A stretch of 64,000 nt of DNA, taken from assembly GCA_002390705.1 (NCBI GenBank), contig DGQA01000005.1, positions 183,522 to 247,521 on the forward strand, given 5' to 3'. Position numbers and translations under genes: made by a program. Each line of letters starts with the position of its first letter. The stretch's first letter is position 1. Below are positions 52,616 to 61,046 of the stretch, piece after piece. The notes beneath the pieces were generated by a model. It searched no databases and was not told the origin of the DNA. It was given only the letters and a program-made list of their open reading frames with translations. The stretch comes from Actinobacteria bacterium UBA4426. Lineage in GTDB: Bacteria > Actinomycetota > Actinomycetes > S36-B12.

Positions 52616-53539
52616 TTAGTCGATCGACCGAAGGATTTCTTGTGCCTGGGCTGGAGTTGAGTAGGATGATTGGGTACCTTTTCTCGTTACACTCTCGGAC
52701 GCGCACGCACAGCCTAAGGCGATTGCCTTTTCGTCCGAAAGATGAGCAGCCAATCCCACTGCAAAAGCTCCCACAAACGCGTCCCCCGCTCCGGTTGTAT
52801 CGATGGCTTTAACCTGCGGTGCGGCCACTCTTCGGATCTCACCATCGCGTGTCGTAAATGCTGCGCCTTTTTCGCCCAGAGTCACTACAAAACGAGCCTT
52901 CAGCGTTGCCGAAATCTCAAGAATGTTTTTATCACTCGTTGGCCCCAAACCTTGAGAATGCATTTCCGCAAACTCACTTTCATTCGGTATAATCCAGTCG
53001 CTCACTGAAATGAGATCAGGAGAAATTAGAGCAAACGGAGCTGGATTTAGGATGGTGATTGCACCAAAATCCTTGGCCTTTTTAAATGCGGCAATGGTTA
53101 CTTCTTGGGGGATCTCCAGTTGACCGATGACAATTTGATAATTCTCTAGATGCTCAAGCGCAGATATAGCGCCGGCGGGAGTCATTGCGTCATTAGCTCC
53201 CGCGACACAGATAATACGGTTTGAGCCATCGGGTTCAACCCAAATTGGAGCAACACCACTAGCGCCGTGAGCTCGAGAAATGCCGGATGTATCTATTCCT
53301 TCCTCTTGGAAGTTTGCGAGGGTGCTGTCTCCAAATAGATCGTCACCGAGAGTGTTAATCATCGAGACAGTTGCACCTAAACGCCTAGCCATCACCGCTT
53401 GGTTTGCCCCCTTTCCTCCAAACCCGAGGGCGAAGGAATCACCACTTACTGTTTCACCTGCCTGAGGAATTTTACTTGTGTAGGCAACCATGTCCATCAT
53501 CGTGCTGCCTACAACTACAACATGTTCGTGCACCGACAT
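52616..53539 (-). CDS. rbsK: Ribokinase-family (PfkB) kinase
   Basis: A 307-residue kinase. It has VVVVGSTMMDMVAYTSKIPQ near the start, GFGGKGANQAVMARRLGATV (signature 1, substrate glycines), ILNPAPFA, and AIDTTGAGDAFVGAFAVGLA (signature 2, catalytic Asp). This is closest in pattern to ribokinase. AGGAG lies six bases before ATG 53539. No ribose transporter is present. It is divergent from a queuosine-glycosylase-like gene, so it could phosphorylate ribose or a nucleoside; bacterial queuosine kinases also belong to this kinase superfamily. Confidence 0.83.
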   Translation of the reverse strand: MSVHEHVVVVGSTMMDMVAYTSKIPQAGETVSGDSFALGFGGKGANQAVMARRLGATVSMINTLGDDLFGDSTLANFQEEGIDTSGISRAHGASGVAPIWVEPDGSNRIICVAGANDAMTPAGAISALEHLENYQIVIGQLEIPQEVTIAAFKKAKDFGAITILNPAPFALISPDLISVSDWIIPNESEFAEMHSQGLGPTSDKNILEISATLKARFVVTLGEKGAAFTTRDGEIRRVAAPQVKAIDTTGAGDAFVGAFAVGLAAHLSDEKAIALGCACASESVTRKGTQSSYSTPAQAQEILRSID

Positions 53540-53710
53540 CAAAAACTCCTAGCGCCGAGTAGAAACAAAAAATCTCTAGACAAAATGTACTCCAAAAGGG
53601 TATCGTTCCGTTCATCGTAATCGCTAACGATTTGGTAGACCAAAATATGCGACCATCCGCAGTGTCGGGTGCCCCCTAACGAGAATCCGAAAAGGCGAAG
53701 AGGTCCGCAA

Positions 53711-54703
53711 ATGCGTTCACCGTTCTGGGACAGTGTTGTCCTACAAAGCGTAGTCCCTGTCGTGGAGGGCGCTTCTCTTGTTCGAATCAACGAAGAGAAG
53801 TTGATTTGCGTTGCCGATTGGATGGCATACGAGGAGTTTGCAAAGCCTGACGGAGCATTGCTGTTTGATTTTGGCAACGATCCGGATGTGTTGATGGATT
53901 TCACTTTGGTCATCAATACGATGAACTTCGCTTTTACCGATTTCGCGACCGGGGTGAAATTTGAAACCGACTACATGGGTAAGCGCTGGTCGGATTCTGA
54001 GGCAGTAATTGCCTGTCTTCACCGCGCTATCGCCGCCGGAATCCCCTTCTTCAGCGGTGATTACCTCGCTAAGGTCACGCGAAATGATCTCGAAAATGTC
54101 TTCGCTGGAACGATCGAAATGCCGATGCTCGATGAACGAGTGACGCTTTTCAATGAAGTTGGTAGCGTGCTCGTTGAGAATTATGAAGGACGGTATTCCA
54201 ATTTCGTGCGCTCATGTGCTCCCCGCCTTTACGCAGGGGGGGACGGACTTCTCGAGCGACTAACCTCTGAATTTTCTCGCTTTCGCGATGTCAGCATTTA
54301 CGACGGTGCTGAAGTGTTCATCTACAAGTTGGCTCAACTCGGAATTTGGGGAATGCATCTCGCGCTCTCGCCCCAAAAAGCATGGGAGCTAGAAGATGCT
54401 CACATGCTCACTGCTTTTGCTGACTACATCGTCCCTGTCGGACTGCGCGTAACGGGAATCTTTGAATACGCTCCCGAGCTTGAGAAGCAGATCAATTCCC
54501 TCGTTGAAGTTCCTCGTGAAAGCCAGGCTGAGGTGGAACTACGAGCGGGTTCAATTTACGCAATCGCACGATTGACAGATGAGATCAACAAGCGTCGCCC
54601 GGGCATGGAACCACTCTTGCAACCGCAGGTTGATTTCAGGTTCTGGAAGAGTTATCACGCAACTCATTGGCCCCATCATCTCACCAAGACAAGCATGTAT
54701 TAG
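53711..54703 (+). CDS. Queuosine salvage protein, Qng1/DUF2419 family
   Basis: A 330-residue protein. The landmarks are LLFDFGNDPDVLMDFTLVIN then TMNFAFTDF near residues 56-84, the IPFFSGDYLAKVT stretch, EVFIYKLAQLGIWGMHLAL near 205-223 and the C-terminal HWPHHLTKTSMY. These match the DUF2419 family, whose members release queuine from queuosine 5'-phosphate. GAAGAGGT precedes the ATG at 53711. It is followed after two bases by a nucleoside deoxyribosyltransferase-like gene. Queuine freed in this way would be reinserted by tRNA-guanine transglycosylase, which is not in the window. Confidence 0.8.
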   Translation: MRSPFWDSVVLQSVVPVVEGASLVRINEEKLICVADWMAYEEFAKPDGALLFDFGNDPDVLMDFTLVINTMNFAFTDFATGVKFETDYMGKRWSDSEAVIACLHRAIAAGIPFFSGDYLAKVTRNDLENVFAGTIEMPMLDERVTLFNEVGSVLVENYEGRYSNFVRSCAPRLYAGGDGLLERLTSEFSRFRDVSIYDGAEVFIYKLAQLGIWGMHLALSPQKAWELEDAHMLTAFADYIVPVGLRVTGIFEYAPELEKQINSLVEVPRESQAEVELRAGSIYAIARLTDEINKRRPGMEPLLQPQVDFRFWKSYHATHWPHHLTKTSMY

Positions 54704-54705
54704 CC

Positions 54706-55161
54706 ATGAAAATTTACTTCGCCGGTCCTCTCTTCACACCTTACGAGCGTTCCTATATTGATCAGTGTGCAGAGCGGATGCGCCAAGCGGGCATGGAAGT
54801 CTTTGTTCCTCATGAGATTCCCTTGCCAGATCCCATCACCACAAAGTTTATTTTTGATACAGACGCTGAGGCAATTCTGGGCGCCAATGTTGTCCTTGCC
54901 CTCCTTGATGGCCCCAGCGTCGACGATGGCACCGCAACTGAGATCGGAATATTCTGGTCCGAGATGCGCCATGACAAGACAAAGAAGGGCATTATCGGCC
55001 TGGTTACCGATACGCGCGTGATCCGCGATCGCAATATGGTTGACGGTAAAGGCATCAATCTCTTTGTGCGCGGGTGCGTCGAGGACGTCGGCGAAGTTGT
55101 GGACAGCTTTGAAAAAGCACTTAACATTCTCCTTAAGTGGCAGCAAGAACTCGACTCATAA
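54706..55161 (+). CDS. Nucleoside 2-deoxyribosyltransferase-like protein
   Basis: A 151-residue protein. It starts MKIYFAGPLFTPYERSYIDQ (phosphate/sugar-binding loop), then EVFVPHE, VLALLDGPSVDDGTATEIGI with the nucleophilic Glu in TATEIG, and KKGIIGLVTDTRVIRDRNM. The family transfers or hydrolyses deoxyribose or ribose from nucleosides and nucleotides. It is tightly coupled to the Qng1-like gene (two-base gap). It may act on a modified or damaged nucleoside in the same salvage route, or hydrolyse dNMPs like the DNPH1-type members. Confidence 0.82.
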   Translation: MKIYFAGPLFTPYERSYIDQCAERMRQAGMEVFVPHEIPLPDPITTKFIFDTDAEAILGANVVLALLDGPSVDDGTATEIGIFWSEMRHDKTKKGIIGLVTDTRVIRDRNMVDGKGINLFVRGCVEDVGEVVDSFEKALNILLKWQQELDS

Positions 55162-55319
55162 TTTTTTTGCCTAGTTTCATGCGGGAGCAAAAGAGTTGAT
55201 GCCTTTTTTTCACTGAACTAGGCGTATAAGTTTGCCATCGCCATTCACCGTCTAGCGTTACTGGAAATAGCGCATTAGCCACTAAAGGGGCAGATAGTCA
55301 GGAAATGATATCTTTAATC

Positions 55320-56393
55320 ATGACTAGGCCGAGACAAAAAAAATTTTTCACCAGCGGCAGATGCGCTTTTGTGGCGGCTGCTTTGCTCCTCGTTTTCATG
55401 TCTGCGTGCTCAACGTCAGAGACTTCGGTGGTTCCACAGGAGTCCGTCACCGGGAGGGACAGCAACGAGCCGACCGATCTCGAAAAGCCTGAGTCAGTCG
55501 CCTCCAAGGGTGTTCCAACGGGATATGAAGGCGCGAGTTACGCCGAGGGAATCTCAGATTCTGAAGTTCTTTCTTGGGTCGAAGCGGCTATCGCTGAAAT
55601 GAGCGAACCACCCACAAGCTTCTTAGGATTAATTTGGCCCATCGGTGCCGAACTCGATGAAGAGCCAGACCCTGAGATCTTTGATGGTGCCATGTTTAGA
55701 GAACACACACAGGTTCTTTCGGCTGCGGAGGTGGATGCGGTAGTTGACACTTTCGTGCAGTGGGAAACAAATCTTCAGTGTGAGTCTGAACGACAGATGA
55801 AAGAAATAGCCAATTCGGATTCCCCGGTCGAAAGCTGGATCCGTGGTGGGGCAGATGTTGCAACAGCGCCAGACCCTTGCTTTGAGGCGCGATCGGCAAT
55901 TTACGCTTGGCCAGAGCAAAATTCAGTCACCACTGCCAAAGAAGTATTCTTCCACGAGAGTTACCATGGGCTTTCCAACTATCTTGGGGCATGGTGTGCC
56001 AAGCTGGAAGGGAAGCCTGAAGAAAATTACGATTCCATTCGCTGGTTCGCAGAGGGAACCGCCGAGTATTTTGGAAACTACATGGCAGCAAAAGTTGATG
56101 GCCGTGACGACTATGTTCAACGAATTCTCGAAAAGGCCTACTTTGACTATCAAACAGAGCCGGGTGAACTCTTTGCTAACGCATACTTCCAGGCCGCGGC
56201 GCTGCACTTGATGGTTGAGCGCGGCGTTGTCACCCAGGCCGAAGTTCTTGACGGAAGTATATTTCATGATTGCTCCTATGTTGAACGGTTCGATCCGGAT
56301 CAATCGGACATCAAATACATTTTTGAAAATTTTGGTGACATTGAGATTGTCGACGATGCCTATAAGTACAGTGATGAAGCGCTTAACGGCTAA
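55320..56393 (+). CDS. Lipoprotein with HExxH motif, putative metallopeptidase
   Basis: A 357-residue protein. The N-terminus has a charged start, a hydrophobic core FVAAALLLVFMSAC with a lipobox (Cys near residue 29) and then a Ser/Thr/Glu-rich linker. The zinc-type motif HESYH is at residues 212-216 in KEVFFHESYHGLSNYLG. A Glu follows about 29 residues later in RWFAEGTAEYFGNYMA, which would complete a gluzincin-like site. Three or more Cys residues in the mature part may form disulfides. No named family is recognised. It is probably anchored outside the membrane and transcribed alone. Confidence 0.6.
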   Translation: MTRPRQKKFFTSGRCAFVAAALLLVFMSACSTSETSVVPQESVTGRDSNEPTDLEKPESVASKGVPTGYEGASYAEGISDSEVLSWVEAAIAEMSEPPTSFLGLIWPIGAELDEEPDPEIFDGAMFREHTQVLSAAEVDAVVDTFVQWETNLQCESERQMKEIANSDSPVESWIRGGADVATAPDPCFEARSAIYAWPEQNSVTTAKEVFFHESYHGLSNYLGAWCAKLEGKPEENYDSIRWFAEGTAEYFGNYMAAKVDGRDDYVQRILEKAYFDYQTEPGELFANAYFQAAALHLMVERGVVTQAEVLDGSIFHDCSYVERFDPDQSDIKYIFENFGDIEIVDDAYKYSDEALNG

Positions 56394-56575
56394 TCCTTAC
56401 TCGCATTCCAGCAATCCCTCATTACGCATGCACTCAGGCGTTACGAGTGCGTTTGGATCGTGAGGAGGATCAAGAATAGGCGCCGATTGGCGTCAAAAGT
56501 ATTCACTTTTCAGGCATTTTCAACTCATCGACTAACAAAAGCTGAAACTAAATGCTGATACTGAATGCAGCAAGC

Positions 56576-56640
56576 AACGCCCTGAGGTTATGCATTAGAT
56601 TTTGCACACACCCCATGGCCCCGGGGGCCCCTGCATAACC
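56576..56640. repeat. Copy of the tRNA-Arg upstream region ending in a palindromic hairpin
   Basis: Bases 56576-56623 repeat the 60 bases at 60253-60312 with two substitutions and one 12-base gap, up to the first seven bases of the tRNA (GGCCCCG). The copy then diverges and folds back: GGTTATGCA at 56586-56594 pairs with TGCATAACC at 56632-56640, and GGCCCC (56617-56622) with GGGGCC (56624-56629). ATTTTTC follows, so the structure could stop transcription from the copied tRNA promoter. Confidence 0.65.
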
Positions 56641-56939
56641 ATTTTTCGTGAGGGAATCAAAGCCTCGTTTTGGGTCACCAAGCCCGGGAAGTGAAAACTT
56701 TTGGGCCAAAAATGAAAAACTTTTCATCATAATTCCGGCGTGCGCTCGCATCCTTCAGTTTGACGTGATCTATTTCCACCCCCGTGTCCATTGTCATAAA
56801 GATGGTCCTCGCAATCGTCAATGGCACAATCTCGTTGTCAGAAGCACAATCTTTTGTCGCTCGCGGTGGGACTGAGTGCGCCGTTGACAATTTAGGCGAG
56901 CCCATGTTGCGCAGGTTCGCGCCGATGGCGCCTGCGTCA

Positions 56940-58436
56940 TCACGGAAAATCCGCTTGACGTGATGTGAGGCGGACGATCGCAGATCCAATAAATACTCCC
57001 GCGATCCCCCACAGTGCATTAACGGGAATGCTGGACCAGTAGCGCGTCTCAGTGGGGAATCCGCGAAGGCCGACGATCGCCAGAATGATGAAGGCGGCCC
57101 ACAAAATCACCACGCCGCTCGCGAGAACGATGGTGCGACGGACTGACCCGACCTCGTAGAGGCTGAAGCGAACGCGACCGTCCCACCAGGGAAGGGTTCG
57201 GTATTCGGTGCTCCAAAGCACACTGACAAATACGATGAGTAGCGCAACGAAAACTGCGAGCAACCCGACGAACCACACGAAGTAGGGCCCAGCCGAGATC
57301 GGCACGGGATAGCCCGCGTCGCCGATTTCGGTGGGCGGTTCCAGACCCAAGGCGTGGAGAATCACAAATGCGAACATAATTGCGGGCACGTGCCACAAGT
57401 AGGTGCTCATGGCTGTCATATTGATACCAGTGACCGCCCACCAAATCCGGGTGCGATGCAGGAATTGATTCAGGGGCCGTTGAAAAACGAAAATCGCTGA
57501 GACTATGGATACGCCCTGCAGGAGCAGGACGATGCTCGGAGGGAACATATTCGAGTAGTCGCCTTCGTACCCCGGGACTGTGATTGTCGATCCGAACACC
57601 GAGAGTGAATCGAAGACGAGACGATCACCGGGAATGCCGATGAGGCTCATCGGCCACGGACCCCACGCCACGAGAAATATCCCAAGACCAAGAGAGCCAA
57701 GCCCGATCAGAGCCCAACGCTGCGCGTTGGCATCAGCCGGATTGGATCTCCAGAAAAACCCGAGCTGCTGAAGCAGCAGCCACACCACGATGACGTTGAT
57801 GACACCCAATGGCAGCGGCCACCCACCGATCGTGGTGCCGATGTTGATCACAACGACGACCGGTACCAAAGCCACAAACGGGGATGCAGGGGAGCGCCGG
57901 TGCCACGCGAGCATCGCGGGCAGTAGAGCGGTGGTGACGATATAGACGCCAAGAAACCACAGCTGGACACCGAGTTGACCCAGCAGTGGCGCCACCAGGT
58001 CGCCCCAGATCAACGATGTCATCCAAGCCGCGGTAGCACAGATGAGTAGGTAGATGATTACTGGCCGCAGTAGCCGTTGGATCCGACCCCACATCCACGT
58101 CGAATAGGCGGTGTCGGTTTCCCGGGCCCGCAACCAGCCGCGGGCGTTGGCCGCACCCCCGAAGGCGAAGAAAAGCGGCATTACTTGCAGAACCCAGGTC
58201 AGTAGTTGCGTCCAGGGGTAGGCCAACATCAAGCTCCCCAACCGGGGAGGGTCGCCGTCGGGCCAGTAAACGACAGCGAGGAATAGATGGCCGAACACCA
58301 CGATCACGAGGCTGAGCCCTCGCACCGCGTCGACAACCCGGTCGCGATGTTGAGGGGTATTCTGGGACACCCGGCCGATGTGGGACAGCAGTTTCACTCT
58401 ATTTTCACCGTCGGACACTAGTTGCGCATTCGCCAA
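56940..58436 (-). CDS. Acyltransferase-3-family membrane protein
   Basis: A 498-residue protein with about eleven membrane helices. The first helix follows DRVVDAVRGLSLVIVVFGHL, where the Arg and the His of the R-x10-H-type motif of acyltransferase 3 proteins are visible. A second feature is FFAFGGAANARGWLRARETD. The family O-acetylates or acylates sugars, lipids or antibiotics at the membrane. The gene appears richer in G+C than its neighbours by eye, and it lies between two copies of the tRNA upstream repeat, so recent transfer is possible. Start ATG 58436; the first 30 residues are polar. Confidence 0.75.
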   Translation of the reverse strand: MANAQLVSDGENRVKLLSHIGRVSQNTPQHRDRVVDAVRGLSLVIVVFGHLFLAVVYWPDGDPPRLGSLMLAYPWTQLLTWVLQVMPLFFAFGGAANARGWLRARETDTAYSTWMWGRIQRLLRPVIIYLLICATAAWMTSLIWGDLVAPLLGQLGVQLWFLGVYIVTTALLPAMLAWHRRSPASPFVALVPVVVVINIGTTIGGWPLPLGVINVIVVWLLLQQLGFFWRSNPADANAQRWALIGLGSLGLGIFLVAWGPWPMSLIGIPGDRLVFDSLSVFGSTITVPGYEGDYSNMFPPSIVLLLQGVSIVSAIFVFQRPLNQFLHRTRIWWAVTGINMTAMSTYLWHVPAIMFAFVILHALGLEPPTEIGDAGYPVPISAGPYFVWFVGLLAVFVALLIVFVSVLWSTEYRTLPWWDGRVRFSLYEVGSVRRTIVLASGVVILWAAFIILAIVGLRGFPTETRYWSSIPVNALWGIAGVFIGSAIVRLTSRQADFP

Positions 58437-59240
58437 CTTCGCGGATTAGGTATTCGACGTTGCCACATCGCCTGTCGTGTCGGTTGAAGCAGACAGGGCC
58501 GTTCGACATGGTGTTTCCTCCACTCAGTTTTGATTATTTGGTGACATTAGATGGCTTGACCGAAGGCGTCACCAATGTCACCTGTGTTTACCCATAACCG
58601 AAGAGTAGAGGCACGGCGGCGAGAGTGGGGGAGACCAGTGCAGCGGTGTGCGGGGCGTGAGCGTCGGGATAACCTATGGATAACTCTTCCGTGTCATCCC
58701 CACAGTGGTCTAGCCCCTCACAAACAGCACGCTGCCTGCCCTGTTCAAGCAGGCTGACCACCAGCAAGCCAGACAAAGCTGGTGCATTTCAATCTCTAGA
58801 AAGCTACTTATATATATGTGCAGCCGGGGTGAACTTGGGGCACACCTACCAGCGGCCCACCTGCTCACCCCCTAACCACCACCTCGCACAACAGCACCAG
58901 GAATGCCGCACAGCGCACACAGCAGCACGTACGGCAACTAACACACCAGCCCGGTGTTGTCGGGGTGGGTGGCTTTGAAATTTTCGGTGCTGGGTGCAGT
59001 AAGGGATATTGCAAAAACCCAAATTTGTTTCACCGGTAATGAGCACCAAGAAACCGATACACGAACCGATGCGCTGCACTTCGGTGTACAAGGTTGTGGG
59101 TGTAGGTGCGAGTGCGATTCCCGGGTAGGCAATGTGCACCGTGAATCACGAATGAATAGACTCAAGGTTCGTTGAAGAGTGCCGCCGCGCGGCGCTGTCC
59201 AATAACCGGCAATCCGCACCCAAGTAGCAAGGTTTCTTCT
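58437..59240. other. Long intergenic stretch, no supported gene
   Basis: About 800 bases without a recognisable coding sequence. Around 58840-58960 the plus strand is strongly rich in C and A and poor in G and T (CACC and CAGC runs), an unusual composition compared with the rest. It lies inside the mosaic region between the two tRNA-upstream repeats and may be decayed DNA. Confidence 0.4.
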
Positions 59241-59891
59241 ATGTCAGAATCCAGTTTGTCTCGTGCGCTCCCAGATTCTTCAGGGGATTGGCGTGAACTC
59301 GTAGCAGTGATTCTCATGTCTGTGACTACAGTGTTGACCGCGTGGACTGCCTTTCAGGCTAGCAAATGGAGCGGAGATATGTCCATTTCCTTTAACCAGG
59401 CCTCAGCGGCGCGTGTTGACGCCGGTCGCTACGAAGGAGAAGCGAATCGACAAGGCACCATTCAGGTTTCGCTTTACATTGGCTGGGTTCAAGCACAATC
59501 AAGCGGAGACACGAAGCTTGCGGATTACATGCGGGCTAATTTTCCCGAACCGCTCGCCTCAGCGATGAGTGCATGGCTAGAACTTGAACCGCTCACAAAT
59601 CTGAGTGCGCCAAAGACTCCATTTGAGATGCCAGAATACGTACAATTGAGCCGAGGACAAGCAGTTGAGGCAGTTTCCCTCGCCCAAATAAAAACCGAAA
59701 AGGCGCTTGAAAGCAATAAACATAGCGACAACTACACCGTGTTAACAATCCTCTTCGCTACAGTCTTGTTTTTCGGGGCGGTGTCAGGACGGGTCAGACG
59801 CACGCTCAGTGGATGGATTCTGATCGGCACAGCAGCTGTCATCTTCATCGGCGCGTCGAGTATCCTTGTTACTTTCCCGAAGCTATTTTAG
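59241..59891 (+). CDS. Membrane protein, function unknown
   Basis: A 216-residue protein. One membrane helix is near residues 19-38 (ELVAVILMSVTTVLTAWTAF), followed by a soluble domain of about 110 residues (AFQASKWSGDMSISFNQASA, then LSRGQAVEAVSLAQIKTEKA). Two helices near the C-terminus end in ILVTFPKLF. The layout resembles small uncharacterised membrane proteins with a coiled or helical periplasmic or cytoplasmic loop. ATG 59241 is preferred to the longer reading from 59172, which begins with polar residues. It is upstream of the tRNA-associated remnants. Confidence 0.55.
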   Translation: MSESSLSRALPDSSGDWRELVAVILMSVTTVLTAWTAFQASKWSGDMSISFNQASAARVDAGRYEGEANRQGTIQVSLYIGWVQAQSSGDTKLADYMRANFPEPLASAMSAWLELEPLTNLSAPKTPFEMPEYVQLSRGQAVEAVSLAQIKTEKALESNKHSDNYTVLTILFATVLFFGAVSGRVRRTLSGWILIGTAAVIFIGASSILVTFPKLF

Positions 59892-59949
59892 ACCAAGCGG
59901 TCCGCAGAATCAGACGGTCACGTCTTCCGCGAGATACGCGCGTGGCTAG

Positions 59950-60138
59950 TCAGCGTCGAAAGACGCCCTGTTGTTCCGGGCGAAGTTCTTTGTAAAGCAC
60001 TTCCGTCAGCCACCCGACCATGTTTTCCCTGAATTCAGGCTTATCAAAATACGCCGAGAAAAGTGTTGCATTTGATTCGTGCCGATCAACGACACTCCCA
60101 AATTCACAGCCACAAGTTTTACTGGCATGCCTGGACAT
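59950..60138 (-). pseudogene. Possible C-terminal remnant of a helicase/restriction-type protein
   Basis: The last 45 codons read ESNATLFSAYFDKPEFRENM then VGWLTEVLYKELRPEQ, similar in style to the last helices of large DEAD/DEAH helicases or type I restriction R subunits (x-LF-x-x-x-x-x-DPEFR-x-x-x). The first 17 codons are unlike any family, and no upstream continuation is seen in any frame. It is most likely debris in the tRNA-linked region. Confidence 0.3.
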
Positions 60139-60252
60139 AAATACTGGGCTCTTTTTGAGCCATCCGGCTAAAAGTTTTCTTGTATTTCATCGTTTCACCT
60201 AGGTTCTCTTGCCAGAAAATCTCATCACACTCGGGAGAGCTTGCTCGGCAGT

Positions 60253-60312
60253 AACGCCCTGCGGTTATGCACACGGTTATGCATTAGGTTTTGCACACAC
60301 CCCATGGCCCCG
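60253..60312 (+). repeat. tRNA-Arg upstream region, intact copy of the 56576 repeat
   Basis: This 60-bp segment ends in the first seven bases of the tRNA and contains GGTTATGCA twice (60263-60271 and 60275-60283), separated by CAC. It probably includes the promoter of the tRNA gene. The left copy at 56576 has only one GGTTATGCA, which accounts for the 12-base difference. Confidence 0.6.
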
Positions 60313-60381
60313 TAGCTCAGGGGATAGAGCGTCGGTTTCCTAAACCGTGCGTCGCAGGTTCGAATCCTGCCGGGGCCACCA
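60306..60381 (+). tRNA. tRNA-Arg (anticodon CCU)
   Basis: The acceptor stem GGCCCCG pairs with CGGGGCC at 60371-60377. The D arm is GCTC...GAGC, and the T arm is GCAGG-TTCGAAT-CCTGC. The anticodon loop is TTCCTAA with CCT (CCU) at the anticodon, so it reads AGG arginine codons. The discriminator A is followed by an encoded CCA (60379-60381). The 3' half is the target of an integrative element: it is repeated at 62742-62786, and an integrase remnant lies against it on the opposite strand. Confidence 0.93.
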
Positions 60382-60829
60382 AGTCTTTCCCTTTCTTCGC
60401 AGGGGGTTTTGGCTTTGGTATCACTTGACCCAAAATTATCCGAGGGGTCTTCGTGGCATTTTCGTGGCACGCAGGTTCTGCCATCACCTGATCCATGCGA
60501 CGTGCAAGATCGACCTCGTCGCTTTCAAACAGTCTTGCGTAGCGGTCCAAGTTCATTTGTGCGGACTTGTGTCGGACGTTAGCTTGCCTAATCGCTTTAC
60601 CTCGGGGACGACCAGTGAACAATAAATCTTTGCTCTTATTCCCGATCAAGAGAGCCTTGGTTCTGTTCAGCGTTATTTCTGGCAAGATCGGGGGGCTGCT
60701 TTCACCATTCTTGGGTGTGCCCGTTACCAAGTGCCCGTTGATTTCCGTGACTGATTTCAAGATTCGTAGTGTGTGTTGCTGTTTCAATGCCACCAACCAT
60801 GAAAGCCCTCGCTTCACCGCAGGGGACAC
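60317..60829 (-). pseudogene. Tyrosine recombinase (phage-type integrase), degraded
   Basis: The reading has a middle part VTEINGHLVTGTPKNGESSP and KSKDLLFTGRPRGKAIRQAN, then jumps to RHKSAQMNLDRYARLFESDE with the nucleophilic Tyr (in LDRY), and continues DLARRMDQVMA. The box with H-x-x-R is missing between them, and so is the N-terminal half with the first catalytic Arg. The 3' end reads through the tRNA gene antisense, the usual position of an integrase next to its tRNA attachment site. It cannot be active. Confidence 0.8.
60344..60388 (+). repeat. attL-like repeat (tRNA-Arg 3' end)
   Basis: This is the 3' part of the tRNA-Arg gene plus ten bases beyond its discriminator. It is identical at 43 of 45 positions to 62742-62786. 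It retains a functional tRNA, as expected for the side on which the integrated copy restored the gene. Confidence 0.75.
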
Positions 60830-61046
60830 CCGTGGTGAAGCGAGAAAGTAAACGAATGGCCCGTATTTATTGCACGCATTTGCTCACCTGTTCCCAGCCT
60901 TAGGCTTCGGAGGGGAAGAGACGTTCGATTTGGACTCACGGAAATCGATGCGCGGATTGAGGGTAACGAAAGTGTCTCTACCTCGCGGAGTACATAAAGA
61001 ATTTGACCAGTATGAATTCCACGAATTCACATGTAAGGCTCCGAAA

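Noticed and set aside
53619..53632. AATCG-N4-CGATT inverted repeat between ribokinase and Qng1 genes
   Set aside because: Arms of only five bases are expected by chance at this length; it is kept out of the feature list.
56641..56690. A second, degenerate tRNA after the 56576 repeat
   Set aside because: Only the first seven bases match the tRNA; no D, anticodon or T arm can be folded in the following sequence.
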